The position numbers were made by a program, and so were the translations under genes. DNA of 33,655 bases from Acidobacteriota bacterium (GTDB lineage Bacteria; Acidobacteriota; Terriglobia; Terriglobales; Acidobacteriaceae), in contig JARLGI010000104.1 in NCBI GenBank assembly GCA_031296115.1, positions 1 through 33,655 of the forward strand. Reading direction: 5' to 3'. This document shows, one piece after another, positions 8,455 to 18,468 of the stretch (the first letter of the stretch is position 1; each line of letters opens with the position of its first letter). A model generated the notes under the pieces. It ran no database searches. It had not been told where the DNA came from and was given only the letters and a program-made list of their open reading frames with translations.

Positions 8455-9474
8455 ATGCCGCAAGCCATCCAACCGATGCTGGCTACTCTCGTAGACCAGC
8501 CCTTCGACGCCCCCGAGTGGCTTTACGAGGTCAAATGGGACGGCTACCGCGCCGTAGTCTTCATCGACAACGGTGACCTGCGCCTGGTCTCGCGCAATCA
8601 GAACCTCATGACTGTGGCCTATCCCGAACTGTCCGTTCTCCCCGAGCACGTCAAGGGTCGCACCGCCATCCTCGACGGTGAGATTGTCGCCCTCGATGAC
8701 AAAGGCCGTTCGTCTTTCAGCCTGATGCAGCAGCGCACTGGCATGGGTGAAGGTGGCCGCCGCATTCTTCGCACACGAGACGATATTCCCATTGCGTTTT
8801 ACGCGTTCGATCTACTCTACCTGGACGGCTATAAGCTGTTGGACGCCGCCCTCGAGCAGCGTAAAGACCTGCTGAAAAGCGTGCTGACGACCGACGAGCT
8901 CATCCGCTACTCCGATCATTGCATCGGTAACGGCAACGCGCTGTTCGAGGCCGCCGCACAACATGGACTGGAGGGCATCGTCGCCAAACGGCGCAGCAGT
9001 TGCTACCTTCCCAAGCGCAGCCGCGAGTGGCTGAAGATCAAGATTGTCCGCCGGCAGGAGTGTGTTATCGGCGGCTACACCGACCCGCGCGGCTCCCGGG
9101 AAAACTTCGGCTCGCTCGTTCTCGGTCTCTATGACGACAAGGGACGGCTCATCCACGTAGGACATGCCGGCAGCGGCTTCACCGGACTGTCACACGACGA
9201 GATGTGGCAACGGCTGGAGAAACTCAAGACCAGCAAGAGCCCGTTCTTCGGCAAGGTCGAAAGCACGCGGCCCATGCATTGGTTGAAGCCGGAATTGGTG
9301 GCGGAGATTAAGTTCTCCGAGTGGACGCACGAAGGCGGAAGCGGCACGGTGAAAATGCGGGCCCCGGTGTTCATGGGGCTCCGCTTCGACAAAAAACCCA
9401 CAGACTGCAGGATCGAACGCGCGGCGAGCACCGCAATCGAAGTGAAGAAGGCTGAAGCGGGCGAGGCGGTTTAG
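8455..9474 (+). CDS. ligD: ATP-dependent DNA ligase (LigD ligase domain)
   Basis: 339 residues when started at ATG 8455, which has a weak AAGG 5 bases upstream; the frame is open further back and could be the second half of a fusion. Nucleotidyl-transferase motifs: KWDGYR with the adenylated lysine K27, LDGEIVALD (73-81), FYAFDLLYLDG (115-125), EGIVAK (173-178) and EWLKIK (191-196). The OB fold starts near FGSLVLGLY (218) and ends with RAPVFMGLRFDKKP. This is the usual LigD/LigC-type layout with PE before ligase, but without the primase-polymerase domain. Role: sealing double-strand breaks, probably with Ku encoded elsewhere. Confidence 0.92.
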   Translation: MPQAIQPMLATLVDQPFDAPEWLYEVKWDGYRAVVFIDNGDLRLVSRNQNLMTVAYPELSVLPEHVKGRTAILDGEIVALDDKGRSSFSLMQQRTGMGEGGRRILRTRDDIPIAFYAFDLLYLDGYKLLDAALEQRKDLLKSVLTTDELIRYSDHCIGNGNALFEAAAQHGLEGIVAKRRSSCYLPKRSREWLKIKIVRRQECVIGGYTDPRGSRENFGSLVLGLYDDKGRLIHVGHAGSGFTGLSHDEMWQRLEKLKTSKSPFFGKVESTRPMHWLKPELVAEIKFSEWTHEGGSGTVKMRAPVFMGLRFDKKPTDCRIERAASTAIEVKKAEAGEAV

Positions 9475-9594
9475 CAAGCTGCTGCGCTCGCCACTGGTTG
9501 CTTCTATTCCTGGTCTCTGCGTTCTATGGTTCGGTGTCTGCCGGCGCTGTCATCCTGGCGGGGAGCCCTTTTCCGAGCGCAGCACTGGCCCCTG

Positions 9595-10596
9595 CTACTT
9601 CACATCTTTCATTGGCAGCACGGACCCGAAGTCGTGGCCGTTATTGTCCACGGCCCGAACGATGACTGCACTGAAGGCGTCACGCACCTCGGGATATTTG
9701 GCGACGATAGCCTTGCCGACTGCCATATTGTCCTGGAAGGCAAGCGCAGGGTTGGCTGCGTCGGAGGTCTCGATCTTAACTCGGAGGTCGAGATTGTTCT
9801 CCACGGGAACGGCTGTCATTTCAGTTGCGCGATACGTCTTCCCGCCGGCCGAAAGATTCATGGGAGCGTCTGCGCTGGGCAGATCACTAGGGCGGGCGGT
9901 TTGCATCTCGTCAGCCAGCTTGTCGAGCGGCACCGTACTCATGAAGTTTACCGGCGCCATCAAGTTCCACGCGGTCAGATAGTAAAACCAAGCATTGTGC
10001 GCCTGTCCCTTGGGCTTGTACTCGCGCGCCCTGGTCAGGTACCACTGGCCATCATGGCCGCCGATGGTATCCAGACGCGGATAGTAGCCCGCCAGCTTCC
10101 ACGCGCCGCTCACGTCTTGCAGGATGAGCGTCAGGGTAACCGGGTCCTTGCCCTTAACATTCTGAATCACGACAGCGTAACGTCCGGGCGGCAAGTTGGA
10201 GATGAAGAATCCAACCCGGTCCGCCGAGTTATAGATGCCGCAGTAGAAGTCGGCTCGCGCCAGAGGGGTTTTGGATTGCGAGGCGTCCAGCAGGTACGTG
10301 CCCGTGATCGTCGATGGGCCGTCCGCCAGGAACTGCTTGTTGGTGACCACAGCGTTCTCAATACTGCCGAAATCTCCAATGATCGCCGCGATCGCGTTGG
10401 CCTTGAGTCCGGCGACATCGCCTTTCGCCGACATATCAAGATAGCGATGCGCAGCGCTTTCAATCGCACTTCGCGTCGGAGCATCCAGTTCGGGCCCATT
10501 AAAGCAGCTTTGGGGCAGTCCGATCGCAGCGCTCGCGAGCATAAAGACGAGCAGCCCCAGGCAATGGATGCGCCAAGTGAGCCAGAGTCGAATCAT
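9595..10596 (-). CDS. Secreted protein of unknown function
   Basis: Start chosen at 10596 because MIRLWLTWRIHCLGLLVFMLASAAIG is a good signal sequence, with GGAAAG a few bases upstream on the - strand; the frame is open to 10707. The mature part (about 305 residues) begins with a helical stretch resembling NTF2-like folds (APTRSAIESAAHRYLDMSAKGD), then a beta-rich half with PPGRYAVVIQNVKG, TLTLILQDVSGAWKLAGYYPR and a Trp/Tyr-rich segment (NAWFYYLTAWNLM). I recognise no named family; similar proteins are, from memory, typical of Acidobacteriota. Divergent from the next gene across a 249-base gap. A long + frame on the opposite strand is its shadow. Confidence 0.72.
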   Translation of the reverse strand: MIRLWLTWRIHCLGLLVFMLASAAIGLPQSCFNGPELDAPTRSAIESAAHRYLDMSAKGDVAGLKANAIAAIIGDFGSIENAVVTNKQFLADGPSTITGTYLLDASQSKTPLARADFYCGIYNSADRVGFFISNLPPGRYAVVIQNVKGKDPVTLTLILQDVSGAWKLAGYYPRLDTIGGHDGQWYLTRAREYKPKGQAHNAWFYYLTAWNLMAPVNFMSTVPLDKLADEMQTARPSDLPSADAPMNLSAGGKTYRATEMTAVPVENNLDLRVKIETSDAANPALAFQDNMAVGKAIVAKYPEVRDAFSAVIVRAVDNNGHDFGSVLPMKDVK

Positions 10597-10728
10597 GTCT
10601 TTCCAGGCGAACCTTCCGCGTGACACCGGAGTACGATGTCGCGGGCTACTTACAACCACTAAGCCGCGGGCCAGGCTGCTCCCTGTTCTTGTGACGCAAA
10701 TCCCCAAATCGGCAAGTGTTTACGTACC

Positions 10729-10742
10729 TTTCCGCGCGGAAA
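10729..10742. promoter_or_regulatory. 14-base perfect palindrome between divergent genes
   Basis: TTTCCGCGCGGAAA is its own reverse complement and lies between the starts of two divergent secreted-protein genes (10596 and 10846). It could be an operator. No T run suited to a terminator follows on the + strand, and its position upstream of both genes argues against termination. Confidence 0.35.
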
Positions 10743-10845
10743 AAGCATCGTTAACATGAACCTGCAGCAACGGCTGACCGGCCACGGGTTTAGAATGATC
10801 GCAGGGCAGAGGGCCAGACGGCGCGTTGTGCCCGTTCAAACTATT

Positions 10846-11667
10846 ATGGTACGCCTGAAAAGCAAATCTGTTTTCGAGTTGCTGCTGGTGGCAGGCCTGT
10901 GTCTTGCAGTGCTTCCCGCAACCGCGCAAACCAGCCCAGTGAAGACGTCCGCCGCCAGCAAGGTGGGCAAGCAGCACTCACGGAAGAAAGCAGATCCTGT
11001 GGCGGAAGCACCGCAGACTCCAACTCTGCCGCCAACCTTGGAACAAATGGCTCCGACGGCGCCGCAAGTCAGCTACCGCAATGGCCAACTGTCCATTAAC
11101 GCGCCGAACTCGACGCTATCGCAGGTATTGCGGTCCGTGCAGGCCCAGACGGGCGCGTCCATGGAGATGCCAGCCAGTGCCTCCAATGAACGCGTCGTCG
11201 CGCAATTGGGTCCCGGGCAGCCGCACGACGTCATCAACAGTCTGTTGAACGGCTCCAGGTTCAACTACATCATTCTGGGCGTGCCGGGCGATCCGGGCGC
11301 CGTGCAGAAGGTGATTTTGACCACACCGAAAGCCGTCTCCGCAGCGGCAAACACCGCGCAAGGCAACAAGCCACAGCCCCTGCCGCAGGCTCCTGAAGGC
11401 GAAGCCCAGGATGACGCGACCTATGTTGAACCGGAACCAGTCCCGGAGCCGATACCGCAGCCCATGGCACCGAACTTCCGCCGCCCCATGCCGCCGGGTC
11501 GCATGCCGGAAGGCAACCAATTTCCTCCTCCCGACAATGCCGGCCCCAACGGAGGTCTCCAGGAGGGAGCGAAGACTCCCGAGCAGCTTTTGCAAGAATT
11601 GCAGCTGATGCAACAGCAGCAGCAGCAAATGCAAGAGCAGCTGAATCCCGCCAACCGGCCGCACTAG
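10846..11667 (+). CDS. Secreted protein with possible STN-like region
   Basis: 273 residues from ATG 10846, chosen because MVRLKSKSVFELLLVAGLCLAVLPATAQ is a normal signal peptide; earlier in-frame ATGs at 10756 and 10795 would put 17-30 hydrophilic residues in front. After a Pro/Ala linker, residues about 85-165 (VSYRNGQLSINAPNSTLSQVLRSVQ, then LGPGQPHDVINSLLNGSRFNYIIL) resemble the secretin/TonB short N-terminal (STN) fold: a one-repeat alpha/beta element that binds partner envelope proteins. The rest is low-complexity, rich in Pro and Gln, with MQQQQQQMQEQ near the end. No barrel or secretin domain follows, so it is likely a stand-alone periplasmic adaptor. Function not known. Confidence 0.68.
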   Translation: MVRLKSKSVFELLLVAGLCLAVLPATAQTSPVKTSAASKVGKQHSRKKADPVAEAPQTPTLPPTLEQMAPTAPQVSYRNGQLSINAPNSTLSQVLRSVQAQTGASMEMPASASNERVVAQLGPGQPHDVINSLLNGSRFNYIILGVPGDPGAVQKVILTTPKAVSAAANTAQGNKPQPLPQAPEGEAQDDATYVEPEPVPEPIPQPMAPNFRRPMPPGRMPEGNQFPPPDNAGPNGGLQEGAKTPEQLLQELQLMQQQQQQMQEQLNPANRPH

Positions 11668-11734
11668 CGGCCCTTCGCTACATTGCGGAGAGTAGTCACG
11701 CCATCGCGCGCGACCGCAACGCGAAGGCGCCTTA

Positions 11735-12768
<1,034 letters not shown>

Positions 12769-12772
<4 letters not shown>

Positions 12773-13356
12773 GCGCGCGCGCCACCATGCTTGATGTGCT
12801 CCGCTCTAACGTCGTTTGCAGTAAACAGTGCGATGAACGGCGCAGGCGCAGCAGCCTTCTCCACATTCGGACGGCCGCCTGCTTCCTCCCGCTCCACCAG
12901 GCAGAGTACGCCGACGATCTCGAATCCAAACTCCCGCGCCGCTTCAATGGCTTGCATGGTCGACGCGCCCGTCGTGCAGACATCATCCACGATCACCACC
13001 CGCGCCGGCTTCTCGCGAAAGCCCTCGAAGCGTTGCCCGGTGCCATGGGTTTTCTCAGCCTTGCGCACAAGGAATCCATGCACCGGTTGCCCCTGCTGTG
13101 CGCTGATGACCGAGGTCGCCACAACAATGGGATCGGCGCCCATCGTCAGCCCGCCGATGGCGTCCACTTGCCAGCCGCGGCTGCGGATCTCTTCCAGCAC
13201 AGACTGGCCGGTCAGCAGTGCCCCGGTTGCGTCGAGCGTGGTCAGGCGGCAATCGATGTAGTAGTCGCTGGTGCCGCCGCTGGACAGCTTGAAGTCGCCC
13301 AGGCGGAAGGACTTGTCGGCCAGCATTCGCAGGAGTTGTTTGCGCGCAGTCCCCAT
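12769..13356 (-). CDS. pyrE: Orotate phosphoribosyltransferase
   Basis: 195 residues. Converts orotate and PRPP to orotidine-5'-phosphate in de novo pyrimidine synthesis. The PRPP-binding loop [14 protein letters not shown] lies near residues 119-132. The N-terminal region [16 protein letters not shown] matches the orotate-binding hood of PyrE, and [10 protein letters not shown] contributes the PRPP site. Length is usual for PyrE. It overlaps mtnA by 4 bases downstream and starts 19 bases after the CPBP protease gene ends upstream, so the - strand genes from uvrA to mtnA may be one transcript. Confidence 0.93.
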
Positions 13357-13375
13357 GTCCTCACGATAGCATTTT

Positions 13376-14245
13376 TCAGCCGGACACCTTCTCTAGGTGC
13401 CGGTAATGGTCACTTGCCAGCCAAAGCATGGCAAACAAGGTGAAGTTGTAACCGCAATGCATCATGAACGAGTTCGCCACCGAGCTCGTACGCGCGCGGA
13501 CCGAGGTGAAGGCCACGCCGACCACAAAAATACTGAGTACCGGTGCCCAGGCATAACCCAGTTGTGCCCCGTGAATGCCGGCAAAGGCCAGCGCCGTGAC
13601 TGCGATGGCAGCTACGAGTCCGAATGACCGGCGCGCCAGCGGGTACAGCAAACCCCGGAAGAGCACCTCTTCCAGCAGCGGCGCCAGGGTAGTGCCGAAC
13701 GCCGCCATTATGTAGGCACTGGTCGCGTCGGTGAAGTAACTGTCCACCGGCAACGACTTCGGCATCGGCAGGAAGCGCGACAGGCCCTCGATCGTTACCG
13801 CCAGTATGACGCCAGATGCGAACATCATCAGGGCGGAACGTCCGGGCCAATTCCACTGAATGGCGTCGCGGAAACGCTGGTTGGCACGGCTGCGCACGAG
13901 AAAGAAGATCCCAAGCAGAACAAACGGATAAGCTGCCGCCTGCGCTCCGACGATGATGCGGGCGTTGGTGACAAGCTCGGAAATCGGCGCATTGCGATAT
14001 TGGGGAAAGCTGTGCGCGACAAACAACGCTGTGACGCTGAAAGCTAACACCGCGAACAGACTGAATCCCAGCACTGCCAGCAGGTCCCACCACGACCAGG
14101 CCGGACACGATGGTTTGACCGGAAAGGCGACCGGTTCTAGCGGTGCGAACAGGACGGGTTCTGGCGCTGCAGGCCCGAAGGCGGCATCCGCGACAGGCTG
14201 GGGCAAGCTCTCGTCCGGCTCTGAAAAGTCGTGTGGCAGTGACAT
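13376..14245 (-). CDS. CPBP family intramembrane metalloprotease
   Basis: 289 residues with a Pro-rich cytoplasmic N-terminus (about 45 residues) and about seven or eight membrane helices. The family's motif 1 is present as LLEEVLFRG (EExxxR), motif 2 region as FAGIHGAQLGY with the conserved His, and the C-terminal motif as NSFMMHCGYN with His and Asn. CPBP (Abi/CAAX-type) proteases cleave membrane substrates; the bacterial targets are mostly unknown. It begins 19 bases after the uvrA stop and precedes pyrE. The substrate cannot be inferred from the neighbours. Confidence 0.88.
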   Translation of the reverse strand: MSLPHDFSEPDESLPQPVADAAFGPAAPEPVLFAPLEPVAFPVKPSCPAWSWWDLLAVLGFSLFAVLAFSVTALFVAHSFPQYRNAPISELVTNARIIVGAQAAAYPFVLLGIFFLVRSRANQRFRDAIQWNWPGRSALMMFASGVILAVTIEGLSRFLPMPKSLPVDSYFTDATSAYIMAAFGTTLAPLLEEVLFRGLLYPLARRSFGLVAAIAVTALAFAGIHGAQLGYAWAPVLSIFVVGVAFTSVRARTSSVANSFMMHCGYNFTLFAMLWLASDHYRHLEKVSG

Positions 14246-14264
14246 TGAAATTAACCGTCGCTCG

Positions 14265-17105
14265 CTATTCGGCTTTCCCTTGACCTGTCATGGAAGGCAC
14301 TTCTTCGCTGCTCTTCGGATTGGTCGTTCGCGGGAGCAATTTCGCGAGCGTCTGTCCAGTGTAAGACTTCTTCACCCTGGCCACCTGCTCAGGCGTGCCC
14401 TGGGCTACGATGCGGCCGCCTTCCTCGCCGCCTTCAGGACCCAGGTCAATGATCCAGTCGGCATTCCGAATTACATCCATGTTGTGCTCGACAATAATGA
14501 TGGTGTTTCCCAGGTCCGTGAGACGATGCAAAACGTCCAGCAACTTGCTGACGTCGTCAAAATGCAGGCCGGTCGTCGGCTCATCCAGCAGGTACAGGGT
14601 CTTGCCAGTTTGCCGTTTGCTCAACTCGCGCGCCAGCTTGATGCGCTGCGCCTCACCGCCGGAAAGCGTTACCGCTGATTGCCCGAGGTGAATATACCCC
14701 AGCCCAACGTCGACCAAGGTCTGCAGCTTTTGCTTGATCTGCGGAAAATTCTCCAGCACTGGCAGCGCATCGGCGACCGGACTCTCCAGCAGATCGGCGA
14801 TCGAATAGCCCTTGTACTTTACCGCCAGCGTCTCGTGATTGTATCGTTTGCCGCTGCAAACCTCGCACAGCACGTAGACGTCAGGCAGAAAATTCATCTC
14901 GATGCAGCGTTGTCCCTCGCCTTGGCAGGCCTCGCAACGCCCCCCCGCCACGTTGAAGGAAAACCGGCCCGCCTTGTAACCGCGCTCACGCGATTCCGGC
15001 AGCATGGCGTACAGGTCACGAATCTGCGTGAAGACACCGGTGTAGGTTGCCGGGTTGGAGCGCGGCGTGCGGCCAATCGGGGATTGGTCAATCTGAATGA
15101 CCTTGTCAATGAACTCAGTGCCGCTAATGGCTTTGTGTGATCCCGGCTCTTCGCGGGAACTGTAGATCGTTTTCGCCAGCGCGCGGTACAGGATGTCGTT
15201 GACCAGAGTGGACTTTCCCGAGCCCGAAACGCCCGTCACCACGGTCATTACACCGAGGGGAAAGTTGACATCGAGTTGTTTCAGGTTGTTCTCACGGGCG
15301 CCCAGTACCGCAATCGCTTTACCGTTGGGTTGGCGGCGGGCATGGCGATAGCTGATGTGCTTCGCACCCGAAATATATTGCCCGGTCAGCGAGCGCGGTT
15401 CTGCCTCAACCTGTTCCGGTGTGCCGCTGGCCACGACCTCGCCGCCGTGCCGGCCCGCCCCGGGCCCCAGGTCAATGACGTAATCCGCGCGGCGAATGGT
15501 GTCTTCGTCATGCTCGACCACCAGCACCGTGTTGCCCAGATCGCGCAACGACTCCAGCGCACTTAGCAGCCGGTCGTTGTCGCGGTGATGCAGGCCGATG
15601 GAAGGCTCATCCAGAACATACAAAACGCCGCGCAACTTCGACCCAATCTGCGTCGCCAGGCGAATGCGCTGGCCCTCGCCGCCGCTCAAGGTCGCTGCCG
15701 AGCGACTGAGCGAGATGTAGCCCAGTCCCACGGCGTTGAGGAAGCCAAGTCGCTCGGCAATTTCCTTACGGATCCGTCCCGCGATCTTCTCTTCCCTGGC
15801 AGACAAGTTAATCTGCGCAATCGCGTCGACTGCGCGGGACACTGGCAGGGAAGTGAAGTCGGCGATGGACATGCCATTCACCTTGACCGCCTGGCTTTCG
15901 GGACGAAGCCGATTGCCATTGCATCCCGGGCACGCCGTAGCTGACATGTGGTCTAACAGCCACTCCCGATAAGCCTCCGAGGAACTCTCCTCCATGGCTC
16001 GACGCAAATAGGCGAACACACCAAGGAACCCACCATGTTTCTTTTCCTTGGTTTCAGGTCCATACAAAATCAGGGTCTGGGTTTTGCGCGGCAGCTCTTC
16101 GTATGGAACGTTGAGGCTGAAACCGTAGGCTTCGGCCGCGAGTTGCAACATGTGCACCAGGTTCTGCGAGGCCGAGCCTGGCCCGAGCCCTCCGTCCAGG
16201 AGCGGTTTGGACCAATCACTGATGACCTTGGCCGGATCAAAGTCGTACTTGCTGCCCAGCCCATTGCACTCCGGGCAGGCGCCATACATGCTGTTGAAGG
16301 AAAAAGAACGAGGCTCCAACACCGGGACGTTGATGCCGCATTCGGGACAAGCCAGCTTGGAGGAGAACAGGCGCTCTTCACCTCCGACGACGGCCACTTG
16401 CACCAGCCCATTGGCCAGCTTCATCGCCAACTCAACCGCAGCGGCCAGGCGGCGCTCGATGCCATCCTTCACCAGCAGACGATCCACCACCAACTCAATG
16501 GTATGGTTCTTGCGCTTGTCCAGTTCGATTTCTTCGTCGGCGATATGGCGCAGTTCACCGTCAATGCGGGCGCGGGTGAAACCCTGCTGCACCAGCTTGT
16601 CCAGTTCCTTCTTAAACTCGCCCTTGCGGCCGCGAACAATTGGCGCCAGCACCATGACCCGGTCCTCGGGTTTCAATTCCATCACCTGCTGCACGATTTG
16701 TTCAGCCGACTGGCGCGAGATGGCCCTCCCACATTGCGGGCAATGGGGAACTCCCACGGACGAGTACAGCAAGCGCAGGTAGTCGTAGATTTCGGTGATG
16801 GTGCCGACGGTGGAGCGCGGGCTGCGGCTGGTGGTCTTCTGCTCGATGGCGATTGACGGGCTTAGACCGTCGATGCTGTCCACGTCCGGCCGCTCCATCT
16901 GGTCAAGGAACTGGCGTGCATAAGCGGAGAGCGTTTCGACGTAACGCCGCTGCCCCTCGGCGTAAATCGTGTCGAACGCCAGCGACGATTTGCCCGATCC
17001 ACTGAGGCCGGTAATGACCGTCAAGGTGTTGCGCGGAATCTCGACCTGGATGTTCTTCAGGTTATGCTGGCGCGCCCCGCGGACCGTAATGCTGGTGATT
17101 CCCAT
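14265..17105 (-). CDS. uvrA: Excinuclease ABC subunit A
   Basis: 946 residues, full length for UvrA, the damage-recognition ATPase of nucleotide excision repair. Two ABC ATPase halves are evident: Walker A GLSGSGKS (33-40) and [15 protein letters not shown]; second Walker [10 protein letters not shown]; signatures [12 protein letters not shown] and [17 protein letters not shown]; Walker B regions [12 protein letters not shown] and [12 protein letters not shown]. Zinc modules: CPECG with CPECNG in the first half, CPGCNG in the insertion, CEACQGEGQ with [10 protein letters not shown] in the second half. The C-terminus is a short Ser/Thr/Pro tail. It is the first gene of the - strand series toward mtnA. 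A 334-base gap with a palindrome separates it from a divergent small gene. Confidence 0.97.
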   Translation of the reverse strand: MGITSITVRGARQHNLKNIQVEIPRNTLTVITGLSGSGKSSLAFDTIYAEGQRRYVETLSAYARQFLDQMERPDVDSIDGLSPSIAIEQKTTSRSPRSTVGTITEIYDYLRLLYSSVGVPHCPQCGRAISRQSAEQIVQQVMELKPEDRVMVLAPIVRGRKGEFKKELDKLVQQGFTRARIDGELRHIADEEIELDKRKNHTIELVVDRLLVKDGIERRLAAAVELAMKLANGLVQVAVVGGEERLFSSKLACPECGINVPVLEPRSFSFNSMYGACPECNGLGSKYDFDPAKVISDWSKPLLDGGLGPGSASQNLVHMLQLAAEAYGFSLNVPYEELPRKTQTLILYGPETKEKKHGGFLGVFAYLRRAMEESSSEAYREWLLDHMSATACPGCNGNRLRPESQAVKVNGMSIADFTSLPVSRAVDAIAQINLSAREEKIAGRIRKEIAERLGFLNAVGLGYISLSRSAATLSGGEGQRIRLATQIGSKLRGVLYVLDEPSIGLHHRDNDRLLSALESLRDLGNTVLVVEHDEDTIRRADYVIDLGPGAGRHGGEVVASGTPEQVEAEPRSLTGQYISGAKHISYRHARRQPNGKAIAVLGARENNLKQLDVNFPLGVMTVVTGVSGSGKSTLVNDILYRALAKTIYSSREEPGSHKAISGTEFIDKVIQIDQSPIGRTPRSNPATYTGVFTQIRDLYAMLPESRERGYKAGRFSFNVAGGRCEACQGEGQRCIEMNFLPDVYVLCEVCSGKRYNHETLAVKYKGYSIADLLESPVADALPVLENFPQIKQKLQTLVDVGLGYIHLGQSAVTLSGGEAQRIKLARELSKRQTGKTLYLLDEPTTGLHFDDVSKLLDVLHRLTDLGNTIIIVEHNMDVIRNADWIIDLGPEGGEEGGRIVAQGTPEQVARVKKSYTGQTLAKLLPRTTNPKSSEEVPSMTGQGKAE

Positions 17106-17439
17106 GGCTTTAACTGCGATTGCTCTTCATGCGGCCAACCGGCCCCGCTGATTCGGTGGCCAGAATCGGCAGTCCCCTTCGGGATCGCCCCGGAACCACA
17201 GCTCAAGTGCGGCTTGCTGGAAAGTTCACCAGAGGGAAAACGCAACTCCACTGAGGTATTTTATTGAGCGGCATCAGACTTGGCAATATTGCCAGACCTC
17301 AAGTTGGGGTAAAGTTGCACTCGGAATAGATGAGCCGGAAGGGTTTGGGATTCAAGCCCGAAGTTCCAAGGCCGATGAAGAACTTCGAGAACTTGGCAAT
17401 GTGAACGGGTCGTGCTCAAGCTCCTAGAGAAAGAACAGA
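17106..17439. other. Intergenic region upstream of uvrA
   Basis: No gene is seen. A perfect 14-base palindrome TGGCAATATTGCCA lies at 17281-17294, about 175 bases upstream of uvrA and 145 bases upstream of the small + strand ORF. It has no loop and no following T run, so it looks more like a protein site than a terminator. No recognised LexA box was identified. Confidence 0.4.
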
Positions 17440-17616
17440 ATGACGACTTTCCTGCTTTCCATGCTACTGCTTCTGACCACCGTCATGGCATTCGTGTTTG
17501 GCATTGCTGCGGGATACTGGGTCATCTGCGGGATCCTAAATCTAATCAGCCCTGATCGGTCAGCACGCAAACCATCTCAGTCGCCTGCTTTGGTATCCAC
17601 CGCTCTTGGCGACTAG
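17440..17616 (+). CDS. Small single-pass membrane protein
   Basis: 58-residue ORF starting at ATG 17440 with GAGAAAG about 6 bases upstream. Residues 3-36 are strongly hydrophobic (FLLSMLLLLTTVMAFVFGI then AAGYWVICGILNLI) and would cross the membrane once, or form a tight hairpin; the polar tail (SPDRSARKPSQ...) ends at GD. The hydrophobic bias with conserved-looking Gly/Tyr/Trp and the good start make it more than chance, but I recognise no family. Its tail overlaps, on the opposite strand, another small ORF with a strong ribosome site (17560-17676). Confidence 0.5.
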   Translation: MTTFLLSMLLLLTTVMAFVFGIAAGYWVICGILNLISPDRSARKPSQSPALVSTALGD

Positions 17617-17676
17617 GATCTGTGGCAAGCAGACTGTGTACTCCGAAAGCCCCATAGCACGCGCCAGAATCGTCAT
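17560..17676 (-). CDS. Possible very small ORF with strong ribosome site
   Basis: ATG at 17676 on the - strand is preceded by AGGAGG with 9 bases spacing, an optimal Shine-Dalgarno. It encodes 38 residues (MTILARAMGLSEYTVCLPQ and on to RWFAC). No family is recognised. It overlaps the 3' part of the small membrane protein gene on the other strand, so at most one may be real in this overlap. Listed only for the ribosome site. Confidence 0.25.
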   Translation of the reverse strand: MTILARAMGLSEYTVCLPQILVAKSGGYQSRRLRWFAC

Positions 17677-17989
17677 GCGGTATCCCCTCCTGTGAAGAAA
17701 TTCATCGCTGTTACACCTGGACTCCCCTGGGCTGTTGCAATTTGCGGCGGTGTCATTCGCCACAGGGCCGCCTCTCACTTGTGGCAAAGCACTACAGTTC
17801 CTCTCGAACGCTCGTCCGGTTTGTAGCGAAATCCATCACTGCGCGAAGTGACACACGTCACAGCGCTTCCTCCGCCTATGTCCGACACTAAGGTTGTACT
17901 CATGGAAGTCGCACGAGCACAAGCTCAAGCGCAATATCAACTTAAAGGCACCTGGGCTCGAATTCATACCTCTTTAACGTGGAGCAGTG
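17617..17989. other. Leader region of the cytochrome c operon
   Basis: Besides the doubtful small - strand ORF that begins at 17676, no gene is seen. The stretch holds a CRP/FNR-family-like site (17847-17862). I looked for a sigma-54 -24/-12 pair because the operon encodes an NtrC-type activator: GTGGCA-like starts occur near 17620 and 17780 but lack a properly spaced TTGC, so no promoter is claimed. Confidence 0.45.
17847..17862. promoter_or_regulatory. CRP/FNR-family-like binding site
   Basis: AGTGACACACGTCACA matches TGTGA-N6-TCACA at 9 of 10 defined positions and contains the perfect inverted repeat GTGAC-ACAC-GTCAC. It lies 128 bases upstream of the cytochrome c ATG. A redox- or nucleotide-responsive CRP-family regulator could act here; no such regulator gene is in the window. 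Confidence 0.45.
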
Positions 17990-18313
17990 ATGAAGAAAGT
18001 CATACTGGCCATTCTGGTTCTTGCGGTAGCCCTTTTCTTGATTCTTCCCAACCTGTCGTGGGCGGAGGAAGACCTTTACAAGACAAAATGCGCTGGCTGC
18101 CACGGGGCAGATGGCAAAGGCACCGCCGCTGGCAAGAAGATGGGAGCGCAAGAGTTCTCTTCTCCAGCGGTACAGAAGATGTCCGACGCTGAACTTGTGG
18201 ACTATATCGAAAACGGCGGCCCGCAGAAGAAGGCCTCGCACGCTTTTGCAAGCAAGGGCGTTAGCGCGGCCGATGCTGCCAAGCTGGCGGTTTACGTAAA
18301 GAGCCTGAAGTAG
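17990..18313 (+). CDS. Periplasmic class I cytochrome c
   Basis: 107 residues from ATG 17990, with GGAG at 17981-17984 (GTG at 17987 is an alternative). Residues 1-25 form a Sec signal ending NLSWA; one heme site CAGCH at 34-38; a later Met (in KKMGAQEF or VQKMSDAEL) can be the sixth ligand. The C-terminal helix LAVYVKSLK is typical of small cytochromes c. It is a likely soluble electron carrier, first gene of the electron-transfer cluster; the ferredoxin gene follows after 155 bases. Family assignment is firm, its redox partner is inferred from order. Confidence 0.92.
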   Translation: MKKVILAILVLAVALFLILPNLSWAEEDLYKTKCAGCHGADGKGTAAGKKMGAQEFSSPAVQKMSDAELVDYIENGGPQKKASHAFASKGVSAADAAKLAVYVKSLK

Positions 18314-18468
18314 GGGCTCTTAGTTCGTCCCCGCGAGCCCAGCGCAAAAGCTCAGAGCAGCGTGGGACGCCTACCACAAGTTCCGCAGTCGCCCGACGGC
18401 GCCGTCCAACCGCGCCGCTTCTCCTGCCGAGGTCCGACTGGGCCGCCTGGGCGACGAGGAGAAGATTC

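Noticed and set aside
9526..10623. Long + strand frame of 365 codons
   Set aside because: It lies opposite the - strand gene at 9595-10596, which has a signal peptide, ribosome site and protein-like composition; the + frame is Arg/His/Val-rich without motifs.
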